Shown one piece after another: positions 24,835-34,423 of a stretch of 64,000 nt of DNA (positions are counted from its first letter, which is position 1; each line of letters begins with the position of its first letter). The position numbers were made by a program, and so were the translations under genes. The DNA comes from Desulfosporosinus acidiphilus SJ4 (GTDB taxonomy: Bacteria > Bacillota > Desulfitobacteriia > Desulfitobacteriales > Desulfitobacteriaceae): assembly GCF_000255115.2 (NCBI RefSeq), contig NC_018068.1, forward strand, positions 3,257,977 through 3,321,976, given 5' to 3'. The notes under the pieces are model-generated. The model made no database searches. It saw only the letters and a program-made list of their open reading frames with translations, and was not told the DNA's origin.

Positions 24835-25074
24835 CTAGACTTCTTCCCCACTTCCTGATGCACGAAAATCTTTCAAAAATTGGCGTACTTCAACTTCTAA
24901 GCTTTCGGGAAGACCTTGAGTAATACTTTGCCAATGTTTAACTTCAAAGTTAATTTTCTCTACCCAGTTTTTCCCTTCAGGCCAAGAAATAAACGCCTTC
25001 GGTTCTGAGAACGTGTAAGTTTTTAGAAAATACGCGATCGCAATAAGAAGTATACCACGCCAAAGCCAACGCAT
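24835..25074 (-). CDS. Small membrane-anchored protein
   Basis: 79 residues: N-terminal hydrophobic helix (LWRGILLIAIAYFLKTY), then a soluble part ending in an acidic stretch (DFRASGSGEEV). Not recognised. Lies 75 bases after the HD-domain gene on the same strand. Confidence 0.5.
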   Translation of the reverse strand: MRWLWRGILLIAIAYFLKTYTFSEPKAFISWPEGKNWVEKINFEVKHWQSITQGLPESLEVEVRQFLKDFRASGSGEEV

Positions 25075-25149
25075 CTAAACTCATCCTTCCAAATAAGCTA
25101 AAAAAACTATAAATGTTTTATGGAAATAGCTTACCCAGATAAGATAGAT

Positions 25150-25746
25150 TTAAATCATTTCCGAATGTAACTGTCGCCAAAATTCTTCCATATAAAGGAA
25201 TAATGGTTTAAAATAAGTTAAGGCCGTCTTCGTAAATAAATGTTCTTGATAACCTTGAATTCTCTCCTGATAAAAGGATTCACAAGAGTTTTCTCCCATA
25301 ATGGGCCAACCTTGCACACCCCCGAGTGTAAAAAGACGCCCCAAACCAATGGCTCCTACAAAATCCAATTTATCCGCATCATACAATATTTTGGCCTCTA
25401 ATGTTTCCGGTTCATACCCAGCTTCCCGAGAATGGGCAATAATTGCTTCTTTGACTCTTGCAATAAGATCCTCTGAATATCCGGCTTTATGTAAAATATT
25501 AACTGCAAGCCCTGCACTGCTTTGAGCATGTGTTTTTTCAACGGCACCGGATCGACCGATGTCATGCAGTAAGGCCGCAAGTTCAATCACAGTAACGTCT
25601 GCACCTTCAGCTAAGGCTATTTTTTTACCCCAGTTTCTAACCCTCAAGGCGTGCTCTAAGTCATGTGCCCGATCCTTGCGTGCGTAAAAGCCTTTTGCAA
25701 TTTGGACTACCTGATCTATCATTTCCTGACTCGAGGGAAAATCCAT
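25150..25746 (-). CDS. HD-domain phosphohydrolase
   Basis: About 198 residues from the ATG at 25746, which follows GGAGGTG. The HD signature is clear: H (HDLEHALRVRNWGKK), HD in LAALLHDIGRSG, a further H in EAIIAHSREAGYEPETLEAKILYDADKLD, and the metal-binding D. This layout matches YedJ-type HD hydrolases acting on nucleotides or small phosphates. The exact substrate is unknown. Confidence 0.88.
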   Translation of the reverse strand: MDFPSSQEMIDQVVQIAKGFYARKDRAHDLEHALRVRNWGKKIALAEGADVTVIELAALLHDIGRSGAVEKTHAQSSAGLAVNILHKAGYSEDLIARVKEAIIAHSREAGYEPETLEAKILYDADKLDFVGAIGLGRLFTLGGVQGWPIMGENSCESFYQERIQGYQEHLFTKTALTYFKPLFLYMEEFWRQLHSEMI

Positions 25747-25856
25747 TGTGCCCACCTCCATTCCCCTATATTGAATACTCTTTCCAATTTAGTCCATCTT
25801 ACTCCCCGTTTTTCGGACTTGTCAATATTACTTATTACTAATTAAAAGGAGCATTT

Positions 25857-26570
25857 ATGAGCAAAACAACCGTTCTTAACACGTTCCTTATCCTAACCGT
25901 CTTCATAACCTTCTGCATAACCTTCTGCATTACTTCATACTATGATTATTCTGAGGTGAATACCTCAACTTTTGAGCAAAAATCCATTGAAATCTCTCAC
26001 CCACAGTCCTCTCCGGCTCAACTCGCTTCTCCAATCTCAATCTCCGACTCAAACCCTCCTCCTATTCATTCCTCAGATCCCAAAGCCCTTACACTTTACG
26101 AAGAAGGACTTAAGCTCTATTATCAACGCCGGTTTTCACAGGCCCTTGAGCTCTTTAATAAATCATTAACCATTGACCCCCTTTGTTACGAAGCCCTTAA
26201 CGGCAAGGGGGCAACTCAGGCCTATTTAGGCAATTATAATCAAGGACTCGCTCTGATTCAGCAAGCCCTTGATCTTAATCCAGCCTATGTTTATGGAAAT
26301 TTCAACCGAGGATTAGCTTTCGAACTTGCTGGACAGTGGGATGAGGCCATTGCCGCTTATCAAAAGACATTACAATTAGACAAAAACGACACTTGGAGTT
26401 ATTACGGGATTGCAAGTATCTATGGCCGGCTCGGGAACATTAACAAGGTGGTCGAATACCTGCAGCAAGCCATCGCCCTTGATCCTGATGTCAAAGAGGT
26501 TGCCCGGGAGGAAAAAGATTTTGCTCCTGTGCGAGAATATCCACGTTTTCAAGCACTCATTGCACCTTAA
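25857..26570 (+). CDS. TPR-repeat protein with an N-terminal membrane anchor
   Basis: 237 residues: hydrophobic helix at 6-24, a Ser/Pro/Gln-rich linker (about 30-75), then at least three tetratricopeptide repeats (LYEEGLKLYYQRRFSQALEL; GKGATQAYLGNYNQGLALIQ; RGLAFELAGQWDEAIAAYQK; YGIASIYGRLGNINKVVEYL). Protein-protein interactions at the outer membrane face are likely. Ends two bases before the convergent pepF stop, with no terminator between. Confidence 0.85.
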   Translation: MSKTTVLNTFLILTVFITFCITFCITSYYDYSEVNTSTFEQKSIEISHPQSSPAQLASPISISDSNPPPIHSSDPKALTLYEEGLKLYYQRRFSQALELFNKSLTIDPLCYEALNGKGATQAYLGNYNQGLALIQQALDLNPAYVYGNFNRGLAFELAGQWDEAIAAYQKTLQLDKNDTWSYYGIASIYGRLGNINKVVEYLQQAIALDPDVKEVAREEKDFAPVREYPRFQALIAP

Positions 26571-26572
26571 AA

Positions 26573-28375
26573 TTAGTTAAGGAGATTTTCTAAGCGATCA
26601 ATAAGTTCTGTAAAAACTTGCAGTGCCTCCCGAACAGGCTGGGGTGTCTCCATATCTACTCCGGCTTTACGCAGCAATTCAATAGGATAGTCTGAGCTGC
26701 CGCTGCTTAAAAACTTGAGATAACGTGCCACAGCCGGCTGGCCCTCCTTCAAAATCGCCCGGGCAAAGGCTATAGCTGCAGAAAAACCTGTGGCATATTT
26801 ATAGACATAAAAAGCATTATAGAAATGGGGAATGCGCGACCATTCAAGAGCAATTTCGGGGTCTAATATCATATCATTTCCATAGTAAGTCGCATTTAAG
26901 TCGCGGTAAATTTCTGAGAACTGATCGGCAGTCAGTGCTCCTCCTTCTTCGACGATGGCATGAGTTTTCTTTTCGAATTCAGCGAACATAGTTTGCCTGA
27001 AGATGGTTCCCCTGAATTGTTCAAGATAATGGTTCACTAAGTAGGCAAGAAGATTAGCGTCTTTCGTTTTTGCCAACAGATGCTCCATGACAAGAGCTTC
27101 GTTCAAAGTTGAGGCCACTTCGGCAACGAAAATTTTATAACCGGCGTAAAGATGAGGTTGGGCATGATTTGATAAGTACGTGTGCAAAGAATGACCCATT
27201 TCGTGAGCTAACGTAAACATAGAGTCGAGGGTATCCTGATGATTCAGCAGCACAAAAGGATGCGACTGATAGGTACCCCAGGAGTAAGCTCCGCTTGTCT
27301 TGCCTTCATTTTCGCAGACATCAACCCATTTGTTTTCAAATCCCTCTTTCAAAATCTTGAGATAATCAGCTCCCAAAGGGTTCAAACCCTCTAGTACCAT
27401 TGATTTAGCCTCTTCATAGGATATCTTCATGGTCGTCTCAGGGACCATAGGTACATAGATATCGTACATATGTATCTCCGAAAGATTCAAGGCCTTTTTA
27501 CGCAGGCGAACATAGCGGTGCATTTCGGGAAGAAATTCGTGGACCGTTTCAATTAAGGAATCGTAGACTTTCAGAGGAACCCGATCATCATCTAAGGAAG
27601 CCTTTATGGCGGAAGGATAGTTTCGAGCTTTGGCAAAAAAAACATCCGATTTGATGCTGGAATTTAAGGTTGCAGCCCAGGTATTTCGCTGTTTGCCATA
27701 GGTTTTGTAGAGAGTCTCAAAAGCCTCCTTGCGTACTTCACGTTTGTAACTCTCCATATAGTGAATGAAATTCCCCTTGGTCAATTCAACCATTTGCCCA
27801 GATTCATCTTCAATTGAAGGAAATTTAAGATCCGCATTATTTGCCATGGTGAAAATAGCGCTCGGAGCTTCAGCAAGTTCACCAACTCCGGCTAATAATT
27901 TCTCTTCATTGGAGCTAAGAATATGCTCTTTCTTACGCAGGATCTCTTCGAGGGCATGATGATAAACTTTCAACGTTTCAGACTCGGCACGAAATTCGTT
28001 GAGCTTCCCTTCAGGCATTGCCAATAATTCAGGGACAACAAAGGCTGTTGCCCTGCTGACTTTAACAGCAAGGGCTCCGGCACGATCCGTCATTGCCTGA
28101 TAGTTCCCCTGACGATTGTCCTCATCCCTTCTCATTCGCGCGTAAGAGTAAACCTCTTCAAGTCGTAAACTAAGGTCATCCATCCATTTTAAACAGGACA
28201 CCAAGACACTTGAGGAGTCTCCTAGGTGACCTTCAAATTTTTCCCCTTCATCCAAGAGCTTCTCAATATGAATATACTCCTGTTCCCAAAGGTCATTGCT
28301 GGCGAAAATATCTTCCAGTCTCCATTTCATGGCCTCCGGAACTTCTTCTCTGGACTTTAGTCGATTTTGTTCCAC
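26573..28375 (-). CDS. pepF: Oligoendopeptidase F
   Basis: 600 residues from the GTG at 28375, which follows AAGGAGG; earlier in-frame codons would place that site inside the gene. M3 zinc peptidase with HEMGH (LAHEMGHSLHTYL, about residue 385), the third ligand in the VAEVASTLNEALV helix, and YGNDMILDPEIALEWSRIPHFYNAFYVYKY split over the C-terminal domain. It hydrolyses oligopeptides in the cytoplasm. Standard length. A shortened family 1 repeat lies upstream. Confidence 0.95.
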   Translation of the reverse strand: MEQNRLKSREEVPEAMKWRLEDIFASNDLWEQEYIHIEKLLDEGEKFEGHLGDSSSVLVSCLKWMDDLSLRLEEVYSYARMRRDEDNRQGNYQAMTDRAGALAVKVSRATAFVVPELLAMPEGKLNEFRAESETLKVYHHALEEILRKKEHILSSNEEKLLAGVGELAEAPSAIFTMANNADLKFPSIEDESGQMVELTKGNFIHYMESYKREVRKEAFETLYKTYGKQRNTWAATLNSSIKSDVFFAKARNYPSAIKASLDDDRVPLKVYDSLIETVHEFLPEMHRYVRLRKKALNLSEIHMYDIYVPMVPETTMKISYEEAKSMVLEGLNPLGADYLKILKEGFENKWVDVCENEGKTSGAYSWGTYQSHPFVLLNHQDTLDSMFTLAHEMGHSLHTYLSNHAQPHLYAGYKIFVAEVASTLNEALVMEHLLAKTKDANLLAYLVNHYLEQFRGTIFRQTMFAEFEKKTHAIVEEGGALTADQFSEIYRDLNATYYGNDMILDPEIALEWSRIPHFYNAFYVYKYATGFSAAIAFARAILKEGQPAVARYLKFLSSGSSDYPIELLRKAGVDMETPQPVREALQVFTELIDRLENLLN

Positions 28376-28453
28376 AAATATACCCTCCTTGTTGTTCGTC
28401 ACACTTATTATATACACGCCCATCAAAAATTACCATTTTCTATAGCTTTCTTT

Positions 28454-28510
28454 GAAGAAAACTTGGCCGGCACTCAAGATACTGTCTTCGCATTCCAGAT
28501 AGTATCAAAA
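28454..28510 (-). repeat. Dispersed repeat family 1, copy D (shortened)
   Basis: Keeps GAAGAAAACTTGGCCGG, half of the central hairpin (ACTGTCTTCGCA) and the tail AGATAGTATCAAAA; about 80 bases of the interior are gone. Confidence 0.7.
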
Positions 28511-28544
28511 GGGTGTAACCAAACAAATCGTTGGTTACACCCTT
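28507..28544. terminator. Hairpin upstream of pepF
   Basis: GGGTGTAACC pairs with GGTTACACCC, with AAAA on the left giving a T run on the minus strand. It could stop transcripts from the GntR gene before pepF. Confidence 0.7.
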
Positions 28545-28604
28545 AGTTTATGCTTAAATTCGTTGGAATCCCGATTTCTTGAGCAACTTGCCTTTTATTC
28601 TTAC

Positions 28605-28745
28605 TCCTCGGTATCTTCAGTGAGTGTTAAGTCCATCCTTAAGCGCGATAGTATTTGTTATTGGCTAGGCGCTTTCGGCGAAACTGTCCACAGGACACTT
28701 TCGTCACCGAAGCCCTGATGTTCATCTTTTGCTGAACGAATTCAC
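28605..28745 (+). repeat. Dispersed repeat family 2, copy 2
   Basis: It aligns with 20590-20735 over about 140 bp: TTACTCCT, TCCATCCTTAAGCGCGATAG, TTTGTTATTGGCTAGGC, the GTCC-aca-GGAC hairpin, and the tail hairpin GTTCA...TGAAC followed by GAATTCACT. It lies just beyond the 3' end of the GntR gene. Confidence 0.8.
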
Positions 28746-28751
28746 TCTCGA

Positions 28752-29483
28752 TTAATGAGATCGTAAAAGATGAAATACAAAATAATCTGAGCGGAAGAAT
28801 AGCCGCGAATAAAAGATTGGCTGATCTAATTTGTCAAAATGAACTTCATCCAGAAGAAGCAAGGGGCTCGCAGCGGAAACGGACAATTTATCGGCTAGTT
28901 CTTTACCGGCCACAATAGGGCGAAGGTCCGTTGACGCATAAGAAATGCGAACACCTTTTACCTCTTCAAGATAGGCAAACACGGAAGATCTCATTTTTTC
29001 AACTTCAAGTTCTCCGATCACCGCGGGAAACGTGTCGATACAATAGACCACCGGAATACCATCTGCAGTACGTACTCTGCGCAAATGGTAAACTGAAGTC
29101 CCCACCTCAATCCCTAACTTTTCAGCAACCCGGGCATCTGCAGTGGACATTTCAAAGGCTGCTTCACTAGTACCCGGAGTAGAGCCCATTTCCAAAATAG
29201 CATCCGTTACTCGAAACAGAACTTCTAAACCCGGTTTAGCTTTGGGTGAAGGTTCTCCCAGAATAAATGTCCCTAGTCCTTGTTTTTTTTCAACGACACC
29301 ACTGGCCTCCAGCACTCGCAAGGCTTCACGAAGCGTATTTCGGCTGACACCCATTTCTTTGGCTAATTGTTCTTCATTAGGAAGTCTGCTGTTTACCAGA
29401 TACTTCCCTCGTCGAATTTCATCCAAAAGCTCCAAGCGAACAAGATCGGAGAGGGATTTTCCACTCTGCTGAATACGTCCCAT
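28752..29483 (-). CDS. GntR-family regulator with UTRA ligand-binding domain
   Basis: 243 residues. Winged helix at 10-75 (LLDEIRRGKYLVNSRLPNEEQ; MGVSRNTLREALRVLEASGV; KKQGLGTFI), then a UTRA domain (about 95-243; VYHLRRVRTADGIPVVYCID ... LDEVHFDKLDQPIFYSRLF). HutC-type GntR proteins sense small metabolites. It is the last gene of the BMP-type ABC operon (20-base gap), so it probably senses the imported compound or a product and controls the operon; no operator was identified. Confidence 0.9.
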   Translation of the reverse strand: MGRIQQSGKSLSDLVRLELLDEIRRGKYLVNSRLPNEEQLAKEMGVSRNTLREALRVLEASGVVEKKQGLGTFILGEPSPKAKPGLEVLFRVTDAILEMGSTPGTSEAAFEMSTADARVAEKLGIEVGTSVYHLRRVRTADGIPVVYCIDTFPAVIGELEVEKMRSSVFAYLEEVKGVRISYASTDLRPIVAGKELADKLSVSAASPLLLLDEVHFDKLDQPIFYSRLFFRSDYFVFHLLRSH

Positions 29484-29502
29484 CTACGATAACCCCTCCT
29501 AT

Positions 29503-30429
29503 TTATTTGTTCGGATCATACGGAATTCCATCTGCGGCAGGCGCAGTACTCTTCCCAACTAATCCGGTTAAAGCGAGAATGGTCAGTGCGTAGGGCAGCA
29601 TTTGAATAATATTTGAAGAGATGCCTCCCCCCTGCAAGACCATGCTTAAGGCCATAGCGAAGCCAAATAATAAAGCAGCTCCTAAAGACCCCAAGGGAGT
29701 CCATTTGCCAAAAATCATGGCTGCAAGAGCGATATAACCTCTGCCGCCGCTCATATTAACCTCAAAACTATTCAAGAGGCCCAGTGATAAGTAAACGCCT
29801 CCCAAGCTTGAAAGCATACCTCCAATAATGACTCCCAAATATCTCAACTTTCGTACATTCAATCCGGCAGTATCCGCAGCCTGAGGGTTTTCGCCAACTG
29901 CTCTGAGACGCAGTCCCAAGTTTGTATGAAAAAGAAAATAATGGGAAGCAACGACTAGAATCAACATTAAATAAACAACAACATTTTGAGAACCGAGGAT
30001 TGGGCCGACCAGAGGAATGTTACTTATTCCAGGTAATGTGATATTGGGCAGAGCCGGCGTCGTACGAGGAGTCCCGCCATAGCCAAAAATCGTATTTAAC
30101 AAAAATGCCGTTAAGCCTGCAGCGAAAATATTAATCCCCATACCAACTATAACCTGGTCGGCACTAAGGTTCACTGTAACATAGGCGAATAAGACTGATA
30201 TCAAAGCACCCATAATCAATGCTCCCAGAAGTCCGACCCAAGCACTGTTTGAATAATAAGCGAAAAGGACTCCGAAAAATGCTCCGATAAGCATAATGCC
30301 TTCCATAGCAATGTTTACAACCCCACTGCGTTCCGAATAAGTCCCCCCCAGTGCAGGCAGAGCAATTGGAGTAGCCATGGCTAACGTTGCCGCCCAAAGG
30401 TCAGGTCTTAATAATGCCGCCCACAACAT
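29503..30429 (-). CDS. BMP-family ABC importer, permease 2 (NupQ/YufQ type)
   Basis: 308 residues, about eight to nine membrane helices, branched-chain-type permease family (ALGGTYSERSGVVNIAMEGIMLIGAF near the start, GENPQAADTAGLNV in the cytoplasmic loop). Such permeases pair with a second one and carry nucleosides or related bases in Gram-positive bacteria. Two bases after the stop of the partner permease gene. Confidence 0.92.
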   Translation of the reverse strand: MLWAALLRPDLWAATLAMATPIALPALGGTYSERSGVVNIAMEGIMLIGAFFGVLFAYYSNSAWVGLLGALIMGALISVLFAYVTVNLSADQVIVGMGINIFAAGLTAFLLNTIFGYGGTPRTTPALPNITLPGISNIPLVGPILGSQNVVVYLMLILVVASHYFLFHTNLGLRLRAVGENPQAADTAGLNVRKLRYLGVIIGGMLSSLGGVYLSLGLLNSFEVNMSGGRGYIALAAMIFGKWTPLGSLGAALLFGFAMALSMVLQGGGISSNIIQMLPYALTILALTGLVGKSTAPAADGIPYDPNK

Positions 30430-30431
30430 AG

Positions 30432-31493
30432 CTAAACCTCCTTACCTGACGCAAGGGTCTGATCCTTACGCCAGCGTTTTTGAACCATTTGAACGATATC
30501 CTTTGAGGCCACTAAAAATATGATGATTCCCGATATAACATCGGTTAAATTAGCCGGGACTCCGGAAACCAATTGCATAGATTGTCCCCCTGAAGACAAA
30601 GCGGCAAAGAATATCGAAGCAAGAATAACCCCAAAAGGATTATTATTGGCAAGCAGAGCAACGACAATAGCAGTAAAGCCATATCCTGACGAGAAACTGT
30701 CATAGAGCCGATGCTGAACACCCAGCATCTGTACAGCTCCTGCCAGACCTGCAAGCATACCACTGATAAATAAAGCTAAGATAAGGTGTAAGGGAACATT
30801 AATTCCGGCATATTTTGCCGCCCGGGGATTTAAGCCTACGGATCTCAAGCGATAGCCCAACGTTGTTTTGTAGAGCATCCAATAGACTATGATACAAGCA
30901 ACCAAGGCGATTAAAAGCCCCCAGGACAATTGAGTGCGCTGAACAATCAGACCAATCGTTGCCGAGGGTAATATAACCGGAGATTGTGGGGTATATCCGG
31001 GCTGCATCATCGGACCATTTTCCAGCATATAGTGACTTAAAAAAATTGCAATATAACTCATCATCATGGTTGTAATGACTTCGTGAGCTCCGACAAATGC
31101 CTTAGCCAATCCAGGGATAATCCCTCCCCATAAACCTGCAGCTAACATGGCCAAGACAATGGCAATGGTAATATGCAATATGGAAGGAAGTCCTTTCAGT
31201 GAGTAACCAATCCAGACAGCCACCATGCTGCCGATCCAATATTGTCCTTCCGCCCCAATGTTAAACAACCCGGACTTAAAGGCAATTGCCACTCCAAGAC
31301 CTGAAAGGATAAGAGGAATCGCGCTAGCCAAGGTATTAGAGAAATTTGCAGTAGAACCAAATGCTCCGGAAAATAGAGCTCCGTAAGCAGTGATCGGATT
31401 GTCTCCTGTGATTAACATGACCCCCGCACCGATTAGTAGAGCAATTACTATCGCCAACAAAGGGGTAATCAAGCCTTTTAGTGTTTTCTGCAT
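30432..31493 (-). CDS. BMP-family ABC importer, permease 1 (NupP/YufP type)
   Basis: About 353 residues from the ATG at 31493, which follows AAGGAGG; a GTG two codons earlier overlaps the preceding stop. Nine to ten membrane helices; FKSGLFNIGAEGQYWIG and GLNPRAAKYAGINV are typical of this permease family. Forms a heterodimer with the next permease. Confidence 0.92.
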   Translation of the reverse strand: MQKTLKGLITPLLAIVIALLIGAGVMLITGDNPITAYGALFSGAFGSTANFSNTLASAIPLILSGLGVAIAFKSGLFNIGAEGQYWIGSMVAVWIGYSLKGLPSILHITIAIVLAMLAAGLWGGIIPGLAKAFVGAHEVITTMMMSYIAIFLSHYMLENGPMMQPGYTPQSPVILPSATIGLIVQRTQLSWGLLIALVACIIVYWMLYKTTLGYRLRSVGLNPRAAKYAGINVPLHLILALFISGMLAGLAGAVQMLGVQHRLYDSFSSGYGFTAIVVALLANNNPFGVILASIFFAALSSGGQSMQLVSGVPANLTDVISGIIIFLVASKDIVQMVQKRWRKDQTLASGKEV

Positions 31494-31495
31494 TT

Positions 31496-33010
31496 TCACC
31501 CCTCCTTCTCCATGTCTACACCTGTCATCAATAAGCCCAGTTGTTCGCGAGTTGCTTCTCCCCCAGGAACAATTGCCATTAACTTTCCGTCATGGATCAC
31601 TCCAATACGATCGGACAAGGCCATAATCTCATCTAATTCCAAAGAAACTAAAAGAACACCTTTTCCCTGAGCACGCAGCTCCAAAAGTTTATTATGAATA
31701 AATTGGATAGCCCCAACATCAAGGCCGCGAGTCGGCTGTGCGGCAATCAGCAGTTCAGGATTCCGAGAGACTTCACGGGCAAGGATGACTTTTTGCTGAT
31801 TTCCGCCGGAAAGATTTCTGGCCAAAGCGTGAATTCTTCGAGGCCGAACGTCAAAGGCTTCTGACAAACGGGTGGAGTATTCTTCGATTGACTTTTTATT
31901 TAATTGACCCAGATGTGAATAGGGTTCCGCTGAGAAGTCTCGGAGTACAAAATTCTCCGTCAGTTCGAAATCCAACACCAATCCATCTAAATGACGATCT
32001 TGAGGGATATAAGCAATCCCTTCCTTTGTCCGCTGGCGAACTGTTGAATGGGTGATATCTTTTCCCAGAAATTCGATTTTGCCCTCTTTACAGGGCATTA
32101 GGCCGGTAATTGCTTCGATGAGCTCAGATTGGCCGTTTCCATCGATTCCAGCTAAACCAAAGATTTCTCCGCGATGAACTTGAAAACTAACGCCTTTTAC
32201 TTTATCACTCCGGTCGGCTGAAACAACAACGTCCTCAACCTTCAGAATAGGTTCGCCTGGCTCTTGGGGCGGTTTAGAGACGTGGAGTACGACTTCCCGT
32301 CCAACCATCATGTTAGCAAGATCTTGAGCGGAAGCAGATTTTGTCTCAACAGTATTGACGGTTTTACCTGCCCTCATGACAGTTACCCGATCGGAAATGC
32401 GCTTAACTTCATCAAGCTTATGGCTGATAAAAATAATGGGAATCCCCTGCGAGCGAAGTCGTTCCATGACTAAGATTAATTCTTCAACTTCTTGAGGTGT
32501 GAGCATAGCTGTCGGTTCATCCAAAATAAGAAGCTTAGCCTTGCGATAAAAAACTTTTAAAATTTCTACTCGCTGCTGAAGACCCACTGTGAGGTCCCCA
32601 ACCTTAGCACTGGGATCGATATCCATATGATATTGTTTTGCGAGGTCACGAACCATCTCAATATTTTCACGGCGTCGATAGCGAATGTTACCAGGTTCTC
32701 CGCCAAGGACTATATTCTCAGCCACTGTTAAAGCAGGAATTAGCATGAAATGCTGATGAACCATTCCGATGCCTGCTTGGATTGCTTGGCGAGGACTTGT
32801 GAAGTTGAGTTCTTGATCATAAAGCTTTATGCTCCCCGAATCCGGTTTGTAAAGTCCATAGATGATTTTCATGAGCGTTGATTTTCCAGCGCCGTTCTCA
32901 CCTAAAATTGCATGGATTTCTCCATCGCTCACACTAAAATTAACGTGATCATTAGCGATCACTCCCGGAAATGATTTTGTGATGTCTCTAACTTCTAAAC
33001 AAGTACGCAT
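31496..33010 (-). CDS. BMP-family ABC importer ATPase with two nucleotide-binding domains (NupO/YufO type)
   Basis: About 504 residues from the ATG at 33010, which follows GGAGGGG. Two fused ABC domains: the first with Walker A GENGAGKST, the signature VGLQQRVEIL and LLILDEPTAML; the second with GIDGNGQSE and LSGGNQQKV followed by LLIAAQPTRGLD, where the Walker B Asp-Glu pair is replaced, as is usual in this sugar/nucleoside-type ATPase. It powers import through the two permeases. Confidence 0.93.
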   Translation of the reverse strand: MRTCLEVRDITKSFPGVIANDHVNFSVSDGEIHAILGENGAGKSTLMKIIYGLYKPDSGSIKLYDQELNFTSPRQAIQAGIGMVHQHFMLIPALTVAENIVLGGEPGNIRYRRRENIEMVRDLAKQYHMDIDPSAKVGDLTVGLQQRVEILKVFYRKAKLLILDEPTAMLTPQEVEELILVMERLRSQGIPIIFISHKLDEVKRISDRVTVMRAGKTVNTVETKSASAQDLANMMVGREVVLHVSKPPQEPGEPILKVEDVVVSADRSDKVKGVSFQVHRGEIFGLAGIDGNGQSELIEAITGLMPCKEGKIEFLGKDITHSTVRQRTKEGIAYIPQDRHLDGLVLDFELTENFVLRDFSAEPYSHLGQLNKKSIEEYSTRLSEAFDVRPRRIHALARNLSGGNQQKVILAREVSRNPELLIAAQPTRGLDVGAIQFIHNKLLELRAQGKGVLLVSLELDEIMALSDRIGVIHDGKLMAIVPGGEATREQLGLLMTGVDMEKEG

Positions 33011-33023
33011 AGTCCCCTCCATA

Positions 33024-33072
33024 ATAAAGAAAACTTGGCTAGTGACAAGCCGTCAGGCGCAGGCACCAGCCT
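33024..33072 (-). repeat. Dispersed repeat family 1, copy E (left part only), inside the ABC operon
   Basis: ATAAAGAAAACTTGGCTAGTGACAAGCC... followed by GGCGCAGGC: it matches the first 50 bases of copy A. On the minus strand its CTTG...CAAG hairpin plus TTTTCTTTAT ends 14 bases before the ATPase start, so it could partly stop transcripts from the binding-protein gene. Confidence 0.75.
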
Positions 33073-33195
33073 TAATAATAGGCAAACCGTCAGACCCAAG
33101 CAATACTGATACTTTTAGGACAATTATAGAAAGGGATTGCCTCATATTGGCTATGAAGCAATCCACTTGTCAAAACCCTTAGCAATCAAATCCAA

Positions 33196-34242
33196 TTAGA
33201 AACCTGCGGGCATTTTGTTAGATACCTTAATTTTTCCGTCTTTGATTTGTTGGGCAACATCGTTTACCTTATCGACAACATCTTTAGGCACAGCTTTAAT
33301 AGGCGTAGCAAAACCAACGCCATTATTGCTTAAATCAAAGTACACATCGCCGCTCTTGAATTTACCATCCATTGTATCCTTAATGATATCGTAAGTAGCA
33401 GTATCCATACCTTTGAGAGCACTTGTCATAACTGTCTCAGGAGCCATGTAATTCTGATCGGCATCAACACCGATAGCATAAACATTCTTTTGTTTGGCAG
33501 CATCAATAACCCCCGTACCGGTTCCGCCAGCGACCGGGAAAACAATATCAGCGCCATTGGCAATTTGCGAAAGTGCCGTTTGTTTACCTAAGGCGGGATC
33601 ATCAAACTTGTTCGTATAGTTCAAATTTACCTTAATATCAGAATTCACACTTTTAGCACCTTGAATGAATCCGGCAATATAATCGTCAACCGGAGGAATT
33701 TTCATACCACCAACGACTCCAACCGTATTTTTGCCAAGGGCATTGGGAATCCCAGGTGTTTTCTCCATTAAGCCTGCCATGACCCCTACCAAATAGCCGC
33801 ATTGTTCTGTTTTAAACATAGCAGAGGCAACATTGGGGCGATCTGTAACCTCAGAATCAATGATCATAAATTTGGTATTAGGGTACTCTTTGGAGACCTT
33901 TTCCACAGCATCTTGCATTAAGAATCCAACGGCAATGACCAAATTGTATTTATCCTGAGCAAAGCGCGTTAAATTAGTCTCATAGTCCGTCATCTGCTTC
34001 GATTCCACAACACCTTTGGTAATACCCAGATCAGATGCTGCTTTCTCTAACCCTTTGTTGGCCAAGAAGTTAAAACTGTGGTCGTTAAGCCCTCCGACAT
34101 CTGTGACTAACCCGACTTTAAAATCCTTTTTCGCTGAGGCAGAGTTCGTGGATTTTGGCGCTGATGTGTTAGCGCATCCGACAAGAGCAACAGCCAGTGT
34201 AAGTACGACAACCAGAGTGCTTAGGAACCTTGACTTTTTCAT
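33196..34242 (-). CDS. BMP-family substrate-binding lipoprotein
   Basis: 348 residues. Signal peptide with lipobox LVGC. The mature protein is a PnrA/Med-type basic membrane protein: KVGLVTDVGGLNDHSFN, NLVIAVGFLMQDAV, GVVGGMKIPPVDDYIAGF, VFPVAGGTGTGVIDAAK, AIGVDADQNY. PnrA-like members bind purine nucleosides. First gene of the operon, with its own promoter; the 173-base gap to the ATPase gene holds a repeat fragment. Confidence 0.94.
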   Translation of the reverse strand: MKKSRFLSTLVVVLTLAVALVGCANTSAPKSTNSASAKKDFKVGLVTDVGGLNDHSFNFLANKGLEKAASDLGITKGVVESKQMTDYETNLTRFAQDKYNLVIAVGFLMQDAVEKVSKEYPNTKFMIIDSEVTDRPNVASAMFKTEQCGYLVGVMAGLMEKTPGIPNALGKNTVGVVGGMKIPPVDDYIAGFIQGAKSVNSDIKVNLNYTNKFDDPALGKQTALSQIANGADIVFPVAGGTGTGVIDAAKQKNVYAIGVDADQNYMAPETVMTSALKGMDTATYDIIKDTMDGKFKSGDVYFDLSNNGVGFATPIKAVPKDVVDKVNDVAQQIKDGKIKVSNKMPAGF

Positions 34243-34345
34243 TCTTTCTTTCCCTCCATCTAACTAACTAAATTGCCTTAATGAGACTTTGAAATCTAAG
34301 GTTCTGCTCTTTTAAGTCGTTGGACATCGAACAGCTCCATTACTA

Positions 34346-34374
34346 AGTTTAGCAAGTATTCAGAAAAGGGTCAA
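34346..34374 (-). promoter_or_regulatory. Sigma-A promoter of the BMP operon
   Basis: TTGACC (34374-34369), 17 bases, TAAACT (34351-34346), minus strand, about 100 bases before the lipoprotein start. The leader has no riboswitch I recognise. Confidence 0.75.
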
Positions 34375-34423
34375 GGACTAATTTTGCATCGCTATTATCA
34401 ATTATTATGAATATCATAGATAT

